A stretch of 64,000 nucleotides of DNA, taken from Musa acuminata AAA Group. Taxonomy: Eukaryota; Streptophyta; Magnoliopsida; Zingiberales; Musaceae. The notes beneath the pieces are model-generated. The model had not been told where the DNA came from, ran no database searches, and saw only the letters and a program-made list of their open reading frames with translations. Positions 10,684-20,964 of this stretch are shown piece after piece. Position 1 is the stretch's first letter; every line of letters begins with the position of its first letter. The translations under genes were made by a program, and so were the position numbers. The stretch covers positions 9,643,001-9,707,000 of the forward strand of contig NC_088327.1 in the NCBI RefSeq assembly GCF_036884655.1, read 5' to 3'.

Positions 10684-12256
10684 TGTTGAATCTCGGATTT
10701 TGATGATGAAACTAATTGATTGTGTTTAAATGTTTGACTACATTTTGAGTGATACAGGTCTACTCGATCAGGATTAGACAATTAACGCAGGAGGAATTGA
10801 CGTTGCGTCGGAGGAGATCACGTCAGGATATTGGATGGCAGAAGGCTTCGGGCGTCGGGCATCGGGCCAAGGAGAGCGAAATTGCGCCAAGGATATCGGG
10901 GTTGCGGAGGTCAACCGCCGATTGGGCAACAAGCTGCAAGAGAGGACGATGCACCGAAGAATCGGATGAAGCGCCAACCAATGACGTGCCGGGCAACAGA
11001 ATGTCAATTTGCGTTATAATAATTGTCTAGATCGGAGTAGAGTGTTTGCTTGTGTGTGCAGGATTAACTACGATAACCAAAAAACACAAAGCGAGAATAC
11101 CGGAGTCAAGTTCGATGGACGTTTAAGAGTCCGAAGAATCGTCGGAGATGCTGCCAGAACCAACCGAGAAGAAATCGGGAACCTGTCGGAATTTTCGGAA
11201 GTTCGCCGAAGAGATCGTCGGAGGTTCACGGAGATCACCGAGAAGGCTCGGCTACTCATTAAAGTCATCACAAGTTCGGGAGCTTGCTAGAAGCCCGTCG
11301 GCAGAAAGTTCGTCGGAAAGCTCGCCAGAACAAGACTCGACGTTCGCGGTTGAAAATTTGCTTAGGATGTGTTTTGGTTATGTAGTCCACTTGTAATTAG
11401 GATTAGGATTAAGAGATAATCCTATATCCTGGTTAGGGGCCAACTGGGCCCAAAGTCAGAGTTGGTTTAGGCTAAACCAGCGAACTAGAGAGCCAAGATT
11501 GAAGCCCAACTAGTGGCTGAAAACACTGTAGTCGGGCTGAAAACACTGTAGGCGGTGGCACCGCCTAGCTGGGCGGTGGCACCGCCCACCACCCGAGAGC
11601 TGGGCGGTGACACCTCCTGGCTGGGCGGTGGCACCGCCCAGCACCCGAGCCCTGGGCGGTGGCACCGCTTGGCTGGGCGGTGGCACCTCCAACAGCGGGA
11701 ACCCAAAGAGAATTCAAATTTTGAAGCCCAAATTTGAATCCTCTTGAGGCCTATAAATACCCCTCAAATCTCAGCTGAGAGAACAACTTTTTGAGCAGCA
11801 AGTGTTTGAGAGAAAAGCCTTAGAAAAGTGTTAGCTTGTCTTGTTTTCAATTTGCTAGTGTTCACCTCCTTCTTTCTTGTTGAAAATCTGTAAGAGAGTG
11901 AACCGCTTGTAAAAGTTGTAAGAGGGGTATTCACCCTTCACTTTCAAGAGACTTGCTAGTGGAAGGTGGGAGCCTCATCGAAGAGGGGCCTCGCAAGTGG
12001 AGTAGGTCATTTGACCGAACCACTCTAAAAATCGGCGTAATCTCTGGTTTGCTTTTTATTATTGTCATTTACATTACTGCAAATCTTCTTACTGCTTTAG
12101 TTCCTTATTACTCTTGCTGCGCAACTTTAAGAACACGCCTTCAAGTTAAATTTCTCAAGTTTTGTTCTTAACATACGAAAGATTTTTTATTAAAACCGAA
12201 ATTTTAATCCGCTGCACTAATTCACCCCCCCTCTTAGTGCCGCTCCGATCCTAACA
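10684..12256 (+). repeat. 3' LTR of the gag-only Copia element
   Basis: 1573 bp, same length as 5011-6583, with only one difference noticed (position 12247, G instead of A). It carries the same hairpin array (11551-11706) and TATA box. GCGCG follows at 12257-12261. Confidence 0.93.
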
Positions 12257-12454
12257 GCGCGAAGGGTTGGCCATTCCTCTGAATGCCAATGTCAGATGCC
12301 CGCTCCTCTGAGCGACTCTTTTCCCTACATCTCCATGCCCGTTTTCCCTCAAATGGTCGCGCGTGTGCTGACTGCCCTCAACGCAGACCCGCTAGGTCCC
12401 CCACGTTTGCATGTCAAGTGTTTCTATGAGTGCTTGTCCCGCTCTGATACCATA
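12257..12454 (-). other. 5' leader and primer-binding site of the minus-strand LTR element
   Basis: This is the part of the 1006-12902 element that lies beyond the inserted Copia element. On the minus strand it starts, two bases after the LTR, with TGGTATCAGAGC (complement of 12441-12452). The rest has no reading frame of note. Confidence 0.82.
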
Positions 12455-12902
12455 TGACACGGACTTAGCTGGTTTTGCCTAAGTCGTGCGGCTCCCTCGC
12501 GCGTCCGTCCGCAAAGGTCAGCCTCCCCGAAGCCTCCCATTGTCCCTTAGGACCAACAAAAGAGAGAACGGGTAAAAGAGAACGCCTCAATCGGGATCCA
12601 CAAGCAAACATGTCCGAAAAAAACACTTCATAGACAATGCAAATTACAAACAGACTTTACAAGCTCTGAACAGTGGCACAACAAAGGGTAAAATGGTCCA
12701 TTACAGACCGAAAAGCTCTCGAGCGTGTCCACATGACACAACCTTTATTTACAAGCCTAAAGAGGCCACCAACCCAACTAAAATGGGACTATTCTGCCTT
12801 CGGCCGCCCCTCTATATGTTGTACAAGGCATGAACATGCCAAAAGACACGGACATACATAAGCATTACATCAAACACCCTGTTTCGAAGTTTATCCGTGA
12901 CA
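12455..12902 (-). repeat. 5' LTR of the minus-strand element
   Basis: 448 bp, three substitutions from 1006-1453. It is the transcription-start LTR in minus-strand orientation because the primer site adjoins its inner (left) end. Confidence 0.88.
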
Positions 12903-13429
12903 GAACGGTTCGTTGAACGGAGTTGTTGCGGGTGCGCGACGACCGTTCGTGACAAGGGGGTATGGTGCGTGATTAGTTATCAGATCACGCTTGGATTCTC
13001 CCGCCCCCTAAGAGAGGAGGTGTGCATAGCAAATGTCCACGCCACTTCGTGTCGTTGTGCCCAGCCTCGATGGCCCACCACGTCGTCACGCTTGGCCCTG
13101 TCGGTCCACCGTGCCTGGCCTTGTCGGCCCATCATGTCGTGCCGTTGCTCTCGGCCTTATCAGCTTGTTGCGCTCAACCTTGTTAGCCTATCGCATTGTG
13201 CCGTCGCTCCCGGCCTTATCCGCTTGCCGCGCTCAACCTAGTCGACCCATTGTGCCACAACGCCGACCTTATTGACCCACCGCCCCACTGTGCCTGGCGT
13301 TGTCGGCCCGTCATGCCATTGCACTATCATGCCCAGCCGCATAGGCCCGCTAGAACCACAACGCCAATCGCTGATGTCAACCTAACCCTACTTTTCGACC
13401 TGATTTTGCTACACTCCCTACCTCGGCTC
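12903..13429. other. GC-rich repeat-derived sequence, no gene recognised
   Basis: 12903-12954 is the likely right-hand piece of the LTR-like unit that starts at 271. The rest is made of degenerate words (CTTGTCGGCCCATC, CTCGGCCTTATCAGCTTG, GCCGCGCTCAACC) repeated every 50-70 bases, which gives spurious reading frames rich in arginine and proline. No conserved protein motif is seen. Confidence 0.5.
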
Positions 13430-13994
13430 TCTTTCGACACCTTGGCTCCACGTGGCCGATTGATTGATTCCACAGGGCCGACACGTCCACGTAGAGGACA
13501 CATCAGCTCCACGCAGCCGACTAGCGGACCCTACGTGGCTGACATCAAGGAGTCACTTGGTTGACTGCTTGTCACCACCATAGCTTCATACAAACTCCCT
13601 ATAAGTAAAGCCAAATGGCCGCACCTGATGACTGTCACATGGAAGGAAGTTATGCAATCTTGGGTCCCGCGCGAGCTGACGATAGTTACAACCAAATCCC
13701 ACGCCCCCAATATGGCACAAACTACACAATAAGCGGGCGTAATGGCTCCAAACCTCCACTATAAAAGAGGGGGTCATAGGTATGTCTCAACACACTCAAC
13801 AATATAAATCCGACTTATCTGACTAGATAATTGACTTAAGCATCGGAGGGGACTTTGTCGGGAATGCCCCCCACATAGTTTTGTAGGGTTCTGACGTCTG
13901 AGTTGGGGAGTTTTGCTTTGGGACTGGCTCGAGGAAGAACAAGGTTAGATCTGATTCAGCTTCCAGCTCGGACAACCAAAAACTGCTCTTAACA
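13430..13994 (+). repeat. Old Ty3-like LTR fragment with promoter features
   Basis: Its 5' part matches 64-190. Further on there is a TATAAAAG box at 13760-13767 inside ACTATAAAAGAGGGGG, then a leader-like stretch ending TCTTAACA at 13994. After this the sequence turns AT-rich and looks like intron of the next gene. A TATA box followed by about 230 bp is typical of a plant Ty3 LTR. No matching partner with target duplications is in the window. Confidence 0.45.
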
Positions 13995-14223
13995 GTGTCG
14001 AAAGAAGCTTACATTTATTTAGAAACTTTTCTACCTCATTTTAATATATACTATAGTCAAGTCAATATTGATTTAAGCTATCTTTCACTAATTCCAATGC
14101 TGTATTGGAGGATCTTGTTTCCCTGTTCATCATTTTTTTCTTGTTTTGTTTACTACTACCATTTTGTTATGCTTAGATTGTGGCTTTTTAACGATTTTGT
14201 TTCTTTCTGTTTTTTATGGGCAG

Positions 14224-17200
14224 CATTCATATGGCAACCTCAGCTGGTCAAGAAGCTGAGTTTATGGGTCATCCTCAATCACCTGAGCTGGTGTTAGATA
14301 GTTATCCAACCAAAGAAGCAAGTGATTCGGCAAGCATATCTACTGCAGTGGAAAATGACCAATGCAAACAAGAGGCTTCTTTAGCTCCAGATGGCTCTCA
14401 GAATCTGGTTGTTCAATCTGCACCATCATATCCATCACTTGGATTGGACACACAAGTGCTCGGAAGCCAATTTGCACCTTTTGAAAGCTCAGAACCTCAG
14501 GCTTGTGATACCTCTCGTCTCCCAAACTTTCTGGTACAGTGACACCTTTAGATCTTTATATCCATGTCACTTAAATTATATAATCTGATAGCTGAAGTGA
14601 TGCAGTGTTTTATATACAAAAGTGTTCTTTATTTCAATTTTATGATATTAGTTAATAGCATGATTGCTACTGAAGCTAATCTGGTGGTGGCCAATAGCCA
14701 TAAGATATTGAGGATCAGTCATTGCCATTTGTCTGTCATTCAAACTTTTGCCTTCAGCTGTACACTTGATACATAATCTTGATTGCATCAATGAGCTCAT
14801 TGCTTGTCATGGATCGCCTCCCCTACTTCCCTGTAACTATCAGGACACAAACATCCTTCATGCCTCTATTTGTGTGTCTCCTATGCTCCTAGCCACCTTC
14901 ACAACTGCTTTAGCTGGTAGCGATCAAGTGTTTCTCAACGACCCTTGTACAGCTTGCAATTTCTGCACACACATCCCACATGGTAATTGTCAGCCACATG
15001 AGCATTCACAAGTCACAACTACCTTGCTTTTCTGCCTTGTACCATCCTTGACGTGGCAATAGGTCCCTCCTACCACTATGGAGTTCCAGCAGGATCTTAT
15101 AATACTGTTCAGATGGGGAAAAGGGCCATGAACCCCTATTTCAACTAGGAATGGTGCATAAGAAGGGGGATTATGCTGCCACTTTTTGTGAGGCCAGGTG
15201 ATGAGGTAACAGATCATAGTTGGGTATATGGTGCTAAGGAGATAGGGTATCAATTTACTCTTTTTTCTAAGAGTCTAGGTAAGGTTAAGATATAGAATAG
15301 TTTAAATAAGAGGTCTTTAAAGCTGTAAGAACTTGTCTCGTTTTCATAATTTTTTAAAATTTTCTGTAATCCTGCAAGAAAATTATTGTAGTAATCTGTC
15401 TCTTGAGGAGTCGTCTGCTTCCCCTTGGATCCAGTGGTGATGCTCGAACATTATTTGGTATGTGAATGAGATTGATCGGCAAGCATTTGTCAGAGTTCTT
15501 CTATGCTGATGCACACCATGAGGGGTTCACCCCTTTAGATGTCATGAACTCATGATTAAGTTGATAAAGCTATAAGAAGACCTCAACAATTTGGGAGCTA
15601 GTGGAGAAGTGTGAAGAGGAAGATAATTGCAAACCATAATCACACTGTCTGAACTCCCTTGTTTCAAAATTTCTCTATTTTTTATTTTTCATATTGGTAC
15701 TAGAAAACAATCTGCTTCATCTTTTCTCATTTCCTGTTGGTATATTGATCCTGTTATACAGGTTCAGCAATCCTATGACCCCTCCACAAGCTACTACACA
15801 CCATTCTATCAACCTATTGCTGATGCTGATGGTCGCATATCTCCACTTCTTGCATCCAGTGCCTCCTCTAGGTACAATGGGAACACTACATTCCTACCTG
15901 CTCGGACTGTCCAGGCTTCTCAAGAGGTTTGTGTTTGACTTTCTGCTTATATACTTTTTTTATTTTGAAATATTGGGAGATATCCTTTTGAATTATGTCA
16001 TACTAATTACCACATTACGGTCCATCTTTTGGTATTGCTTTTGGAAAACATATGCTCTGCTATTTGCCCTCTTCATAATAGTAGAGGTTTAAATGTTCCT
16101 AGCTCTTGAATTTTGTGGTTGAATTCTAGGATTCATTATGACACCCTTTTTTCCTGGTCTTGACAATTTACTTATTATTTATAATCTTGTATTAAAATCC
16201 CCAAATAGTTGGGATTTTACGACCTTCTTGTATTAATATTATCTTCTTGTTCAGATTCTCAACATCATGATCTTAGTATATTCTGATGCTCTTACACTTT
16301 TTCCCATCCAGAATACCAACTCCGTTGTGCTACCTATGGTTGGGTCAACTCCTCTAGCAACTCAAGCTGCAGCTCCTATGCAAGGTTCTGTTGCTATTCC
16401 TCAACAGCCAGTTCCTATCTTCCGACAACCTCCTGGTTTACATATATCTCACTATCCTCCGAACTATATTCAATACAGCCAATATTTCTCACCATTTTAT
16501 GTTCCTCCTCCTACCCTTCACCATTTTTTGAGTGGTGCTGCATTCCCTCAGCAACCTCCTACTGGCAACATATATCCAACTCCTGGAGCTGCAAGTCCTG
16601 TGGCTGCTGTCAAGTACACCCTTCCCCAGTACAAGCCTGGTGCTAATACTGGCAATTCAACAATTGTTGGATTGCAATCTGTATATGGAACGTATAATGC
16701 AACTCCAGCTGGCTATGCTTCTGGTCCTGCTGCTAGCAGTGGAAACTCAACTTCCAATGAAGATCTTGGGTCTTCCCAATTTAAGGAGAATAATGTTTAT
16801 ATTCCTGGGCAGCAGGTATTTCCTGTTTTTATTATACAGGTTTTGTGTGTGATGTTTAGTTCTTGCTTAGTTACTTTATTCTAATCTATAAATCCTTAGT
16901 TCTGCTGTTACTTAGATGTGTAAATTGTTGATTTAGAATTAGCTTAAGGGTACCACAAATCGTTTCTGAAAAAGCTGTCTTCTAGAATCTTAATTGTATA
17001 ACTTTCAAATGTTATCACTGTTTGAGCTCCTAAACTCATTATTCAGTGATGATTTTTTGCTACTTCACCTGAATTACTCAAACAGCTACGGAGTTATATT
17101 TTTGTATAGTTTGCAAATGTGGTAGGACTCAGTTCTCCTTTTGCTTTTCTCAGTGCCTATATGTAATTGTATGTTGCATAAATAGCTTAGGAAGCTGTTG

Positions 17201-19398
17201 TTAGTTGAGCCATTGCAGATGTTGAGCTGACTGAATCAGTTTGTAATCTTGATAGTTGATCCCTTTCAATGTTTAGCATGCAGGATAGAGTGAACTGGAA
17301 ATCATTTTACTCTTTTTTATAAATGATTGCTTTGGAAGTGTTAGGATTTGCATTGAGCTGAGCATAAGCAAATTTTTTGCTGCAGTTTTTACCTTTTAGA
17401 AGCATAATTTTTTAAGGAGATGCACTTGATTTGATCTGAATAAGGTATGAGCTGAGAACATTTTTTAAGTCCAAGATCTGAACTTTTCTCAAGTCCTATA
17501 TGTGAATTTATTGAAGTCAAACTAGAAACTATTGATCATGGAATAAGGAGAATGAATTCACAAAGCATCCGTTCTCTGAAGCATCAGAAGCAAGTGTAAG
17601 ATAAGCTTACAAGTTGTGACATGACTATATTCCAAGAAATTCTGAGCACTGGGATTGTACATGATGTTCTTATGGAATGACTTATAAAGGTAGGGACTTG
17701 GATAGGTCAATCTTGTTCAGGCAAGATTTATCAGTTTATTTCATTAAGATTATGAATTCAAGTACTAGTGGATACAAGCCAGAAAGGGATAGAAAGAAGG
17801 AAATTGCAGAAGGGAGAGTGTGGGCCTTACATTATATAACCGAAAGCATCTTGGAATAATTGAATATATATGGTGTATGCTTCTTGAATGTGTTCTAAGC
17901 TGATTCCTTGAAAGATAATATATTGTATATATTTCAAACAGTTAGAGAGCGAACTCTAGTGACAGTAAGATTTTTCTTTTTGATCTGGGGGACCTTGGTT
18001 CAAGTCATATAGACAACCTATCTGTTTGCAAGGATAAAACCTCTCCTTTTGAACATATGTTGGCAAGAGTCTCGTTCACTGCATTACCTTTTCTTTATTT
18101 CTAAAAGTTGTCATTTTTGAAGCATATTTTTTGTCAGATGCTTATCTTGCATGGCTACTTCTTCTCTAGGAAGTAAAATCCTGTCAGCTTTAAGTTTATA
18201 CATTTTATCAAGTTATATTAATTGTACCCGATATCCTTCGATCTGGGTTCCTTGAATAATCATGACCAACTATCTGGATGGTTTGATCATTAGCTTCTAT
18301 TTACCTGTATAGACTTGTTTCAATGTCTTATTGTTATCAAACCCAAAATAAAAAGAGCCATCCCTGATGACAAGTTGGTTATAATGCTTGCTTCAAAATT
18401 AGACTGGTTCCAACCAGGAAGATGCCTGGTTTTGGTTAATCCTTTTTTTTTTTTTGGTTTTTCTGTTGGTGCTATAGGCGTTAGGTGCTCTGTTGGTGCT
18501 ATATCCTATAGCTGCCTAAGTTGACCCACCTGGGACTTGCATTGGTAATAGCCTCCTGAAGTTGGTGACCTGGTCACGTTTTTTCTTCTTTTGCTGTACC
18601 TTTTCCGTGAGATCTTGCCATAAGTAACATGATAAAAAAGTGTTTTCTAGTTTCACAATGTGCTTAGTTCACAAGTTTCCTGTATAACTTTGTTGGTGTT
18701 CCAAACAAAAATATGTTGATTTTCTTGGAACCTGTGAGATGATAGCCTACTAGGGAGTTACTACAAAATAACTAACGTGGAATTTAGCCTGAGTTTTGCA
18801 AAGCTGTGCGTTACTTATTGCCCATATGTTGGATGTATTTACTGGTTAGCTTGTGGTATTGATACGAGGAAAACCTGCTGCACCAGTAAATAATACTTTG
18901 TACGAGTCTTTTGCATTGACCTGTTGGCTCTTTTTTGAAATCGACAATATTGAAACTTAAGATTCTCCATGCTTTGTTATGCCTTTGCTTATATTGCTTT
19001 TTTCTTGAAATTATAGAGCTTTTTTGTAATAATGTGCATTCTCATTTATAATCCGTGTGCATCAGTTAGCCTTGGTTGTATCTGAAACTCTGTTTTCCAA
19101 GCAGAGTGAAGGTTCAGCTGTCTGGATTCCGGCCCCTGGACGGGATATTTCTGCTCTTCAGGCTAGCTCCTTCTACAACATTCCTTCTCAGGGACAACAT
19201 ATGACTTTTGCACCCACACAAGCTGGCCATGGTGCCTTCAGCGGAGTCTACCCTCTGATGCCAACTGTCTCAGCTCCTGTTCATCCATTGCTCCAGCAGT
19301 CCCAGACTGTCACTGGAGCTGTCGAAATGTTGGGGCCCTCTGGTGGTGTTTATCAACAGCCACAACGTGCACAGATGAATTGGACCAATAACTATTGA
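14224..19398 (+). CDS. GIP1-like: GBF-interacting protein 1-like, C-terminal four exons (5' part missing)
   Basis: Four spliced exons: 14224-14533, 15762-15926, 16312-16815 and 19105-19398 (stop TGA 19396-19398). Every junction is GT-AG and keeps frame; the first base completes an upstream codon. They give 423 residues of a Gln/Pro/Ser-rich, disordered C-terminus. Diagnostic motifs are SRLPNFLVQQSYDPSTSYYT across exons 1-2, HISHYPPNYIQYSQYFSPFY in exon 3 and GSAVWIPAPGRDIS in exon 4, all hallmarks of plant GIP1-like proteins. The family co-activates G-box-binding bZIP factors; its N-terminal UBA-like domain is not here. The sequence before 14224 ends in a good acceptor (TTTTTATGGGCAG). The remaining exons should therefore lie left of the window, across an intron of at least 14 kb that holds the transposon nest. 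Alternatively the gene is truncated. Confidence 0.85.
14534..15761 (+). other. Intron of the GIP1-like gene with an unexplained open stretch
   Basis: The intron is 1.2 kb. Inside it, 14748-15062 is open for 104 codons on the plus strand, cysteine- and threonine-rich, but without splice signals that join the neighbouring exons in frame. I recognise no protein family in it. Confidence 0.5.
16199..16251 (+). repeat. RTE-type LINE 3'-end remnant
   Basis: CCAAATAGTTGGGATTTTACG followed by a TTCTTGT-rich tail resembles the conserved 3' terminus of plant RTE LINEs (CCCAAATAGTTGGGA plus a TTG-rich tail). It lies in the 385-bp intron between the second and third GIP1-like exons in the window. Only the tail is visible. 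Confidence 0.5.
16816..19104 (+). other. 2.3-kb intron of the GIP1-like gene
   Basis: AT-rich, T-rich on the plus strand and stop-filled, with a normal donor (CAG|GTATTT) and acceptor (CAAGCAG). Apart from a poly-T run near 18441-18455 I see no repeat or RNA gene. Confidence 0.6.
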
Positions 19399-20640
19399 AG
19401 GAAACCAAACCTAAGTTATGGCAGCCGCAGCTCAGTGATCAAGGATACCTGGGGTTCCGATCAGAAGATGTTTCGAATGTGGCGTAGAGTTGCCTGATCG
19501 GAAAGACTGGATATATATCTATATCTAAAAGACGACCATCCTGAATGAGAAGGTTTCAGAATTTGGAATCGATAGCCTTTAATAGTTCAAGCTGATGTTG
19601 ACCATTTTCATGTCAATTGTCCAGTCCGCTCAAATTCCACGTCCTGGGTTGTCTGCAGCTCATTCTTTGTCATTTGCTTGTTTCTTTTCAATGGATGAAA
19701 ATTTGACATCCATTTGCGCCGCCACCACCACCACCACCACCACCACTACTGATGAGGTGATAGAAAGACCTTAGAAGGTAAGAATTCACCCTAGTGGGTT
19801 GTCATTTCTCCACTGCCTTTGTCTGTAAAGTAAAAATTGATACTGAGAAACTGTAGCACAACAGTTGTATTTGGTGTAATCGAGATAGCAGACGCACATC
19901 CTCTTTGATACATGTCGTGATCTCCTTTCAGCTCACCAGTGTTTGGGAGAAACTAAAGATGGATTCATGCGGGCTCATATCCTCGTCTTTGTAATTCAAT
20001 AGAATATGAGACATGCCACAATTCCAGGTTTGTTTCTGGCAAAGCATCAACCAAGTGTTCTTATTCTTTTTCTGGTAATATGATCATTATTTTTTATTCT
20101 TTTTCTGGCAATATGATCATTATTGTCAATTAATTGGAGTTCAACATTGAATGGTTAGTCGGGACATGTGTCAAATGGATATGTCATGTCAACACAATAT
20201 TTAAGGAGCATATTTCGTCATAAACATTTATCATTTGCATTCTATGCTGGTTGTTCACGGTGAACTTCTGATATAGTCTCTTATTTAGGGTCTAAACTTT
20301 CTAAAATAAGATGAAACACTTGGTTCTTCTTAGAAAGGGAAATAAGATCGAGCATACGAATTACCCTTATTTGGTTCTTTTTATTCTAATAATTTGATCG
20401 TCGACGCACTTGAAGCTTCTTATCAGTAAAGGAAAATAAGATGGAACACATGAACTCGTTATATGTGCTCTTTGTTTACAATAAATAAATTTTAATTTTT
20501 GTTTACAACAAATGAATTTTAATTTGATGGCTAGAGGGATCTTGTCGGAACGTTGTTCTTGCGAAAGTGAACCAAGTGGGATAAAAACTTTTTGACCCAA
20601 AAAAATGTATTCTTTTCCTCGTCAACTTTTCCATGTTGTA
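19399..20640 (+). other. 3' UTR of the GIP1-like gene and intergenic spacer
   Basis: The 3' UTR probably reaches about 20000 (AATTCAATAGAATATGAG near 19995 is a plausible near-upstream element). It includes a (CCA)n microsatellite at 19722-19746. A 33-bp direct duplication (20061-20093 and 20094-20124, sharing TTATTCTTTTTCTGG) follows. No gene is seen up to the ABCG gene. Confidence 0.55.
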
Positions 20641-20964
20641 GATGATTGCCTCCCCAGCATTCTGCAGCTGCTGGAGTTGTAGTTCCAGTCCTGAATCACC
20701 CGCGACGCCTATCCGGGGTGACCTGGACTGTCACAGGGAGCGGTGCGTGAGGGAGATATCACCCAGGAAATGGTTTCTCGGGTGGCGGTTTGAACGAGAG
20801 ACGACGTGCGAAGCTTGTGGGGTACCGAACCATCACTCAACTTGGATGAGCGACATAAGTAGGCGCGCTGTTGGTTGCTTCTCGTTGGCCGTGACGCCCA
20901 ATCTTATGATGCATATACGGCCATGGCATCGCAACCTTGGCCCTATCGTTTCTTTCACCGCTCC

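Larger units (their letters stand above)
5011..12256 (+). mobile_element. Very young Copia-type gag-only LTR retrotransposon (TR-GAG-like)
   Basis: A complete 7246-bp element: 5' LTR 5011-6583, primer site 6586-6598, gag frame 6634-7554, AT-rich internal sequence, polypurine tract 10670-10682, 3' LTR 10684-12256. The LTRs begin TGTTGAATCT and end CCTAACA. The 5-bp target duplication GCGCG flanks it (5006-5010 and 12257-12261). The LTRs have equal length, and I noticed only one difference (CCAATCC versus CCGATCC near the 3' end). The LTR start, the tract AAAAAGGGGGAGA and the UBN2-type Gag are features of the SIRE/Maximus Copia lineage. No pol is present: about 3.1 kb of AT-rich, stop-rich DNA takes its place. 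It must depend on enzymes from another element. Confidence 0.93.
1006..12902 (-). mobile_element. Non-autonomous LTR retrotransposon with 448-bp LTRs, interrupted by a younger element
   Basis: Two 448-bp direct repeats (1006-1453 and 12455-12902) bound the element. Their ends are exact 10-bp inverted repeats (TGACACGGAC / GTCCGTGACA apart from one base in the right copy). Read on the minus strand, the 5' LTR is followed by TGGTATCAGAGC (complement of 12441-12452), the usual initiator tRNA-Met primer site. A purine tract, AGTGGGGGAGAA, precedes the 3' LTR (complement of 1454-1465). GAAC flanks both ends (1002-1005 and 12903-12906), a likely 4-bp remnant of the target duplication. Without the inserted Copia element it would be about 4.65 kb, with about 3.75 kb of internal sequence. 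I can read no gag or pol motif in that, so it looks like a non-autonomous, LARD-type element. Confidence 0.85.
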
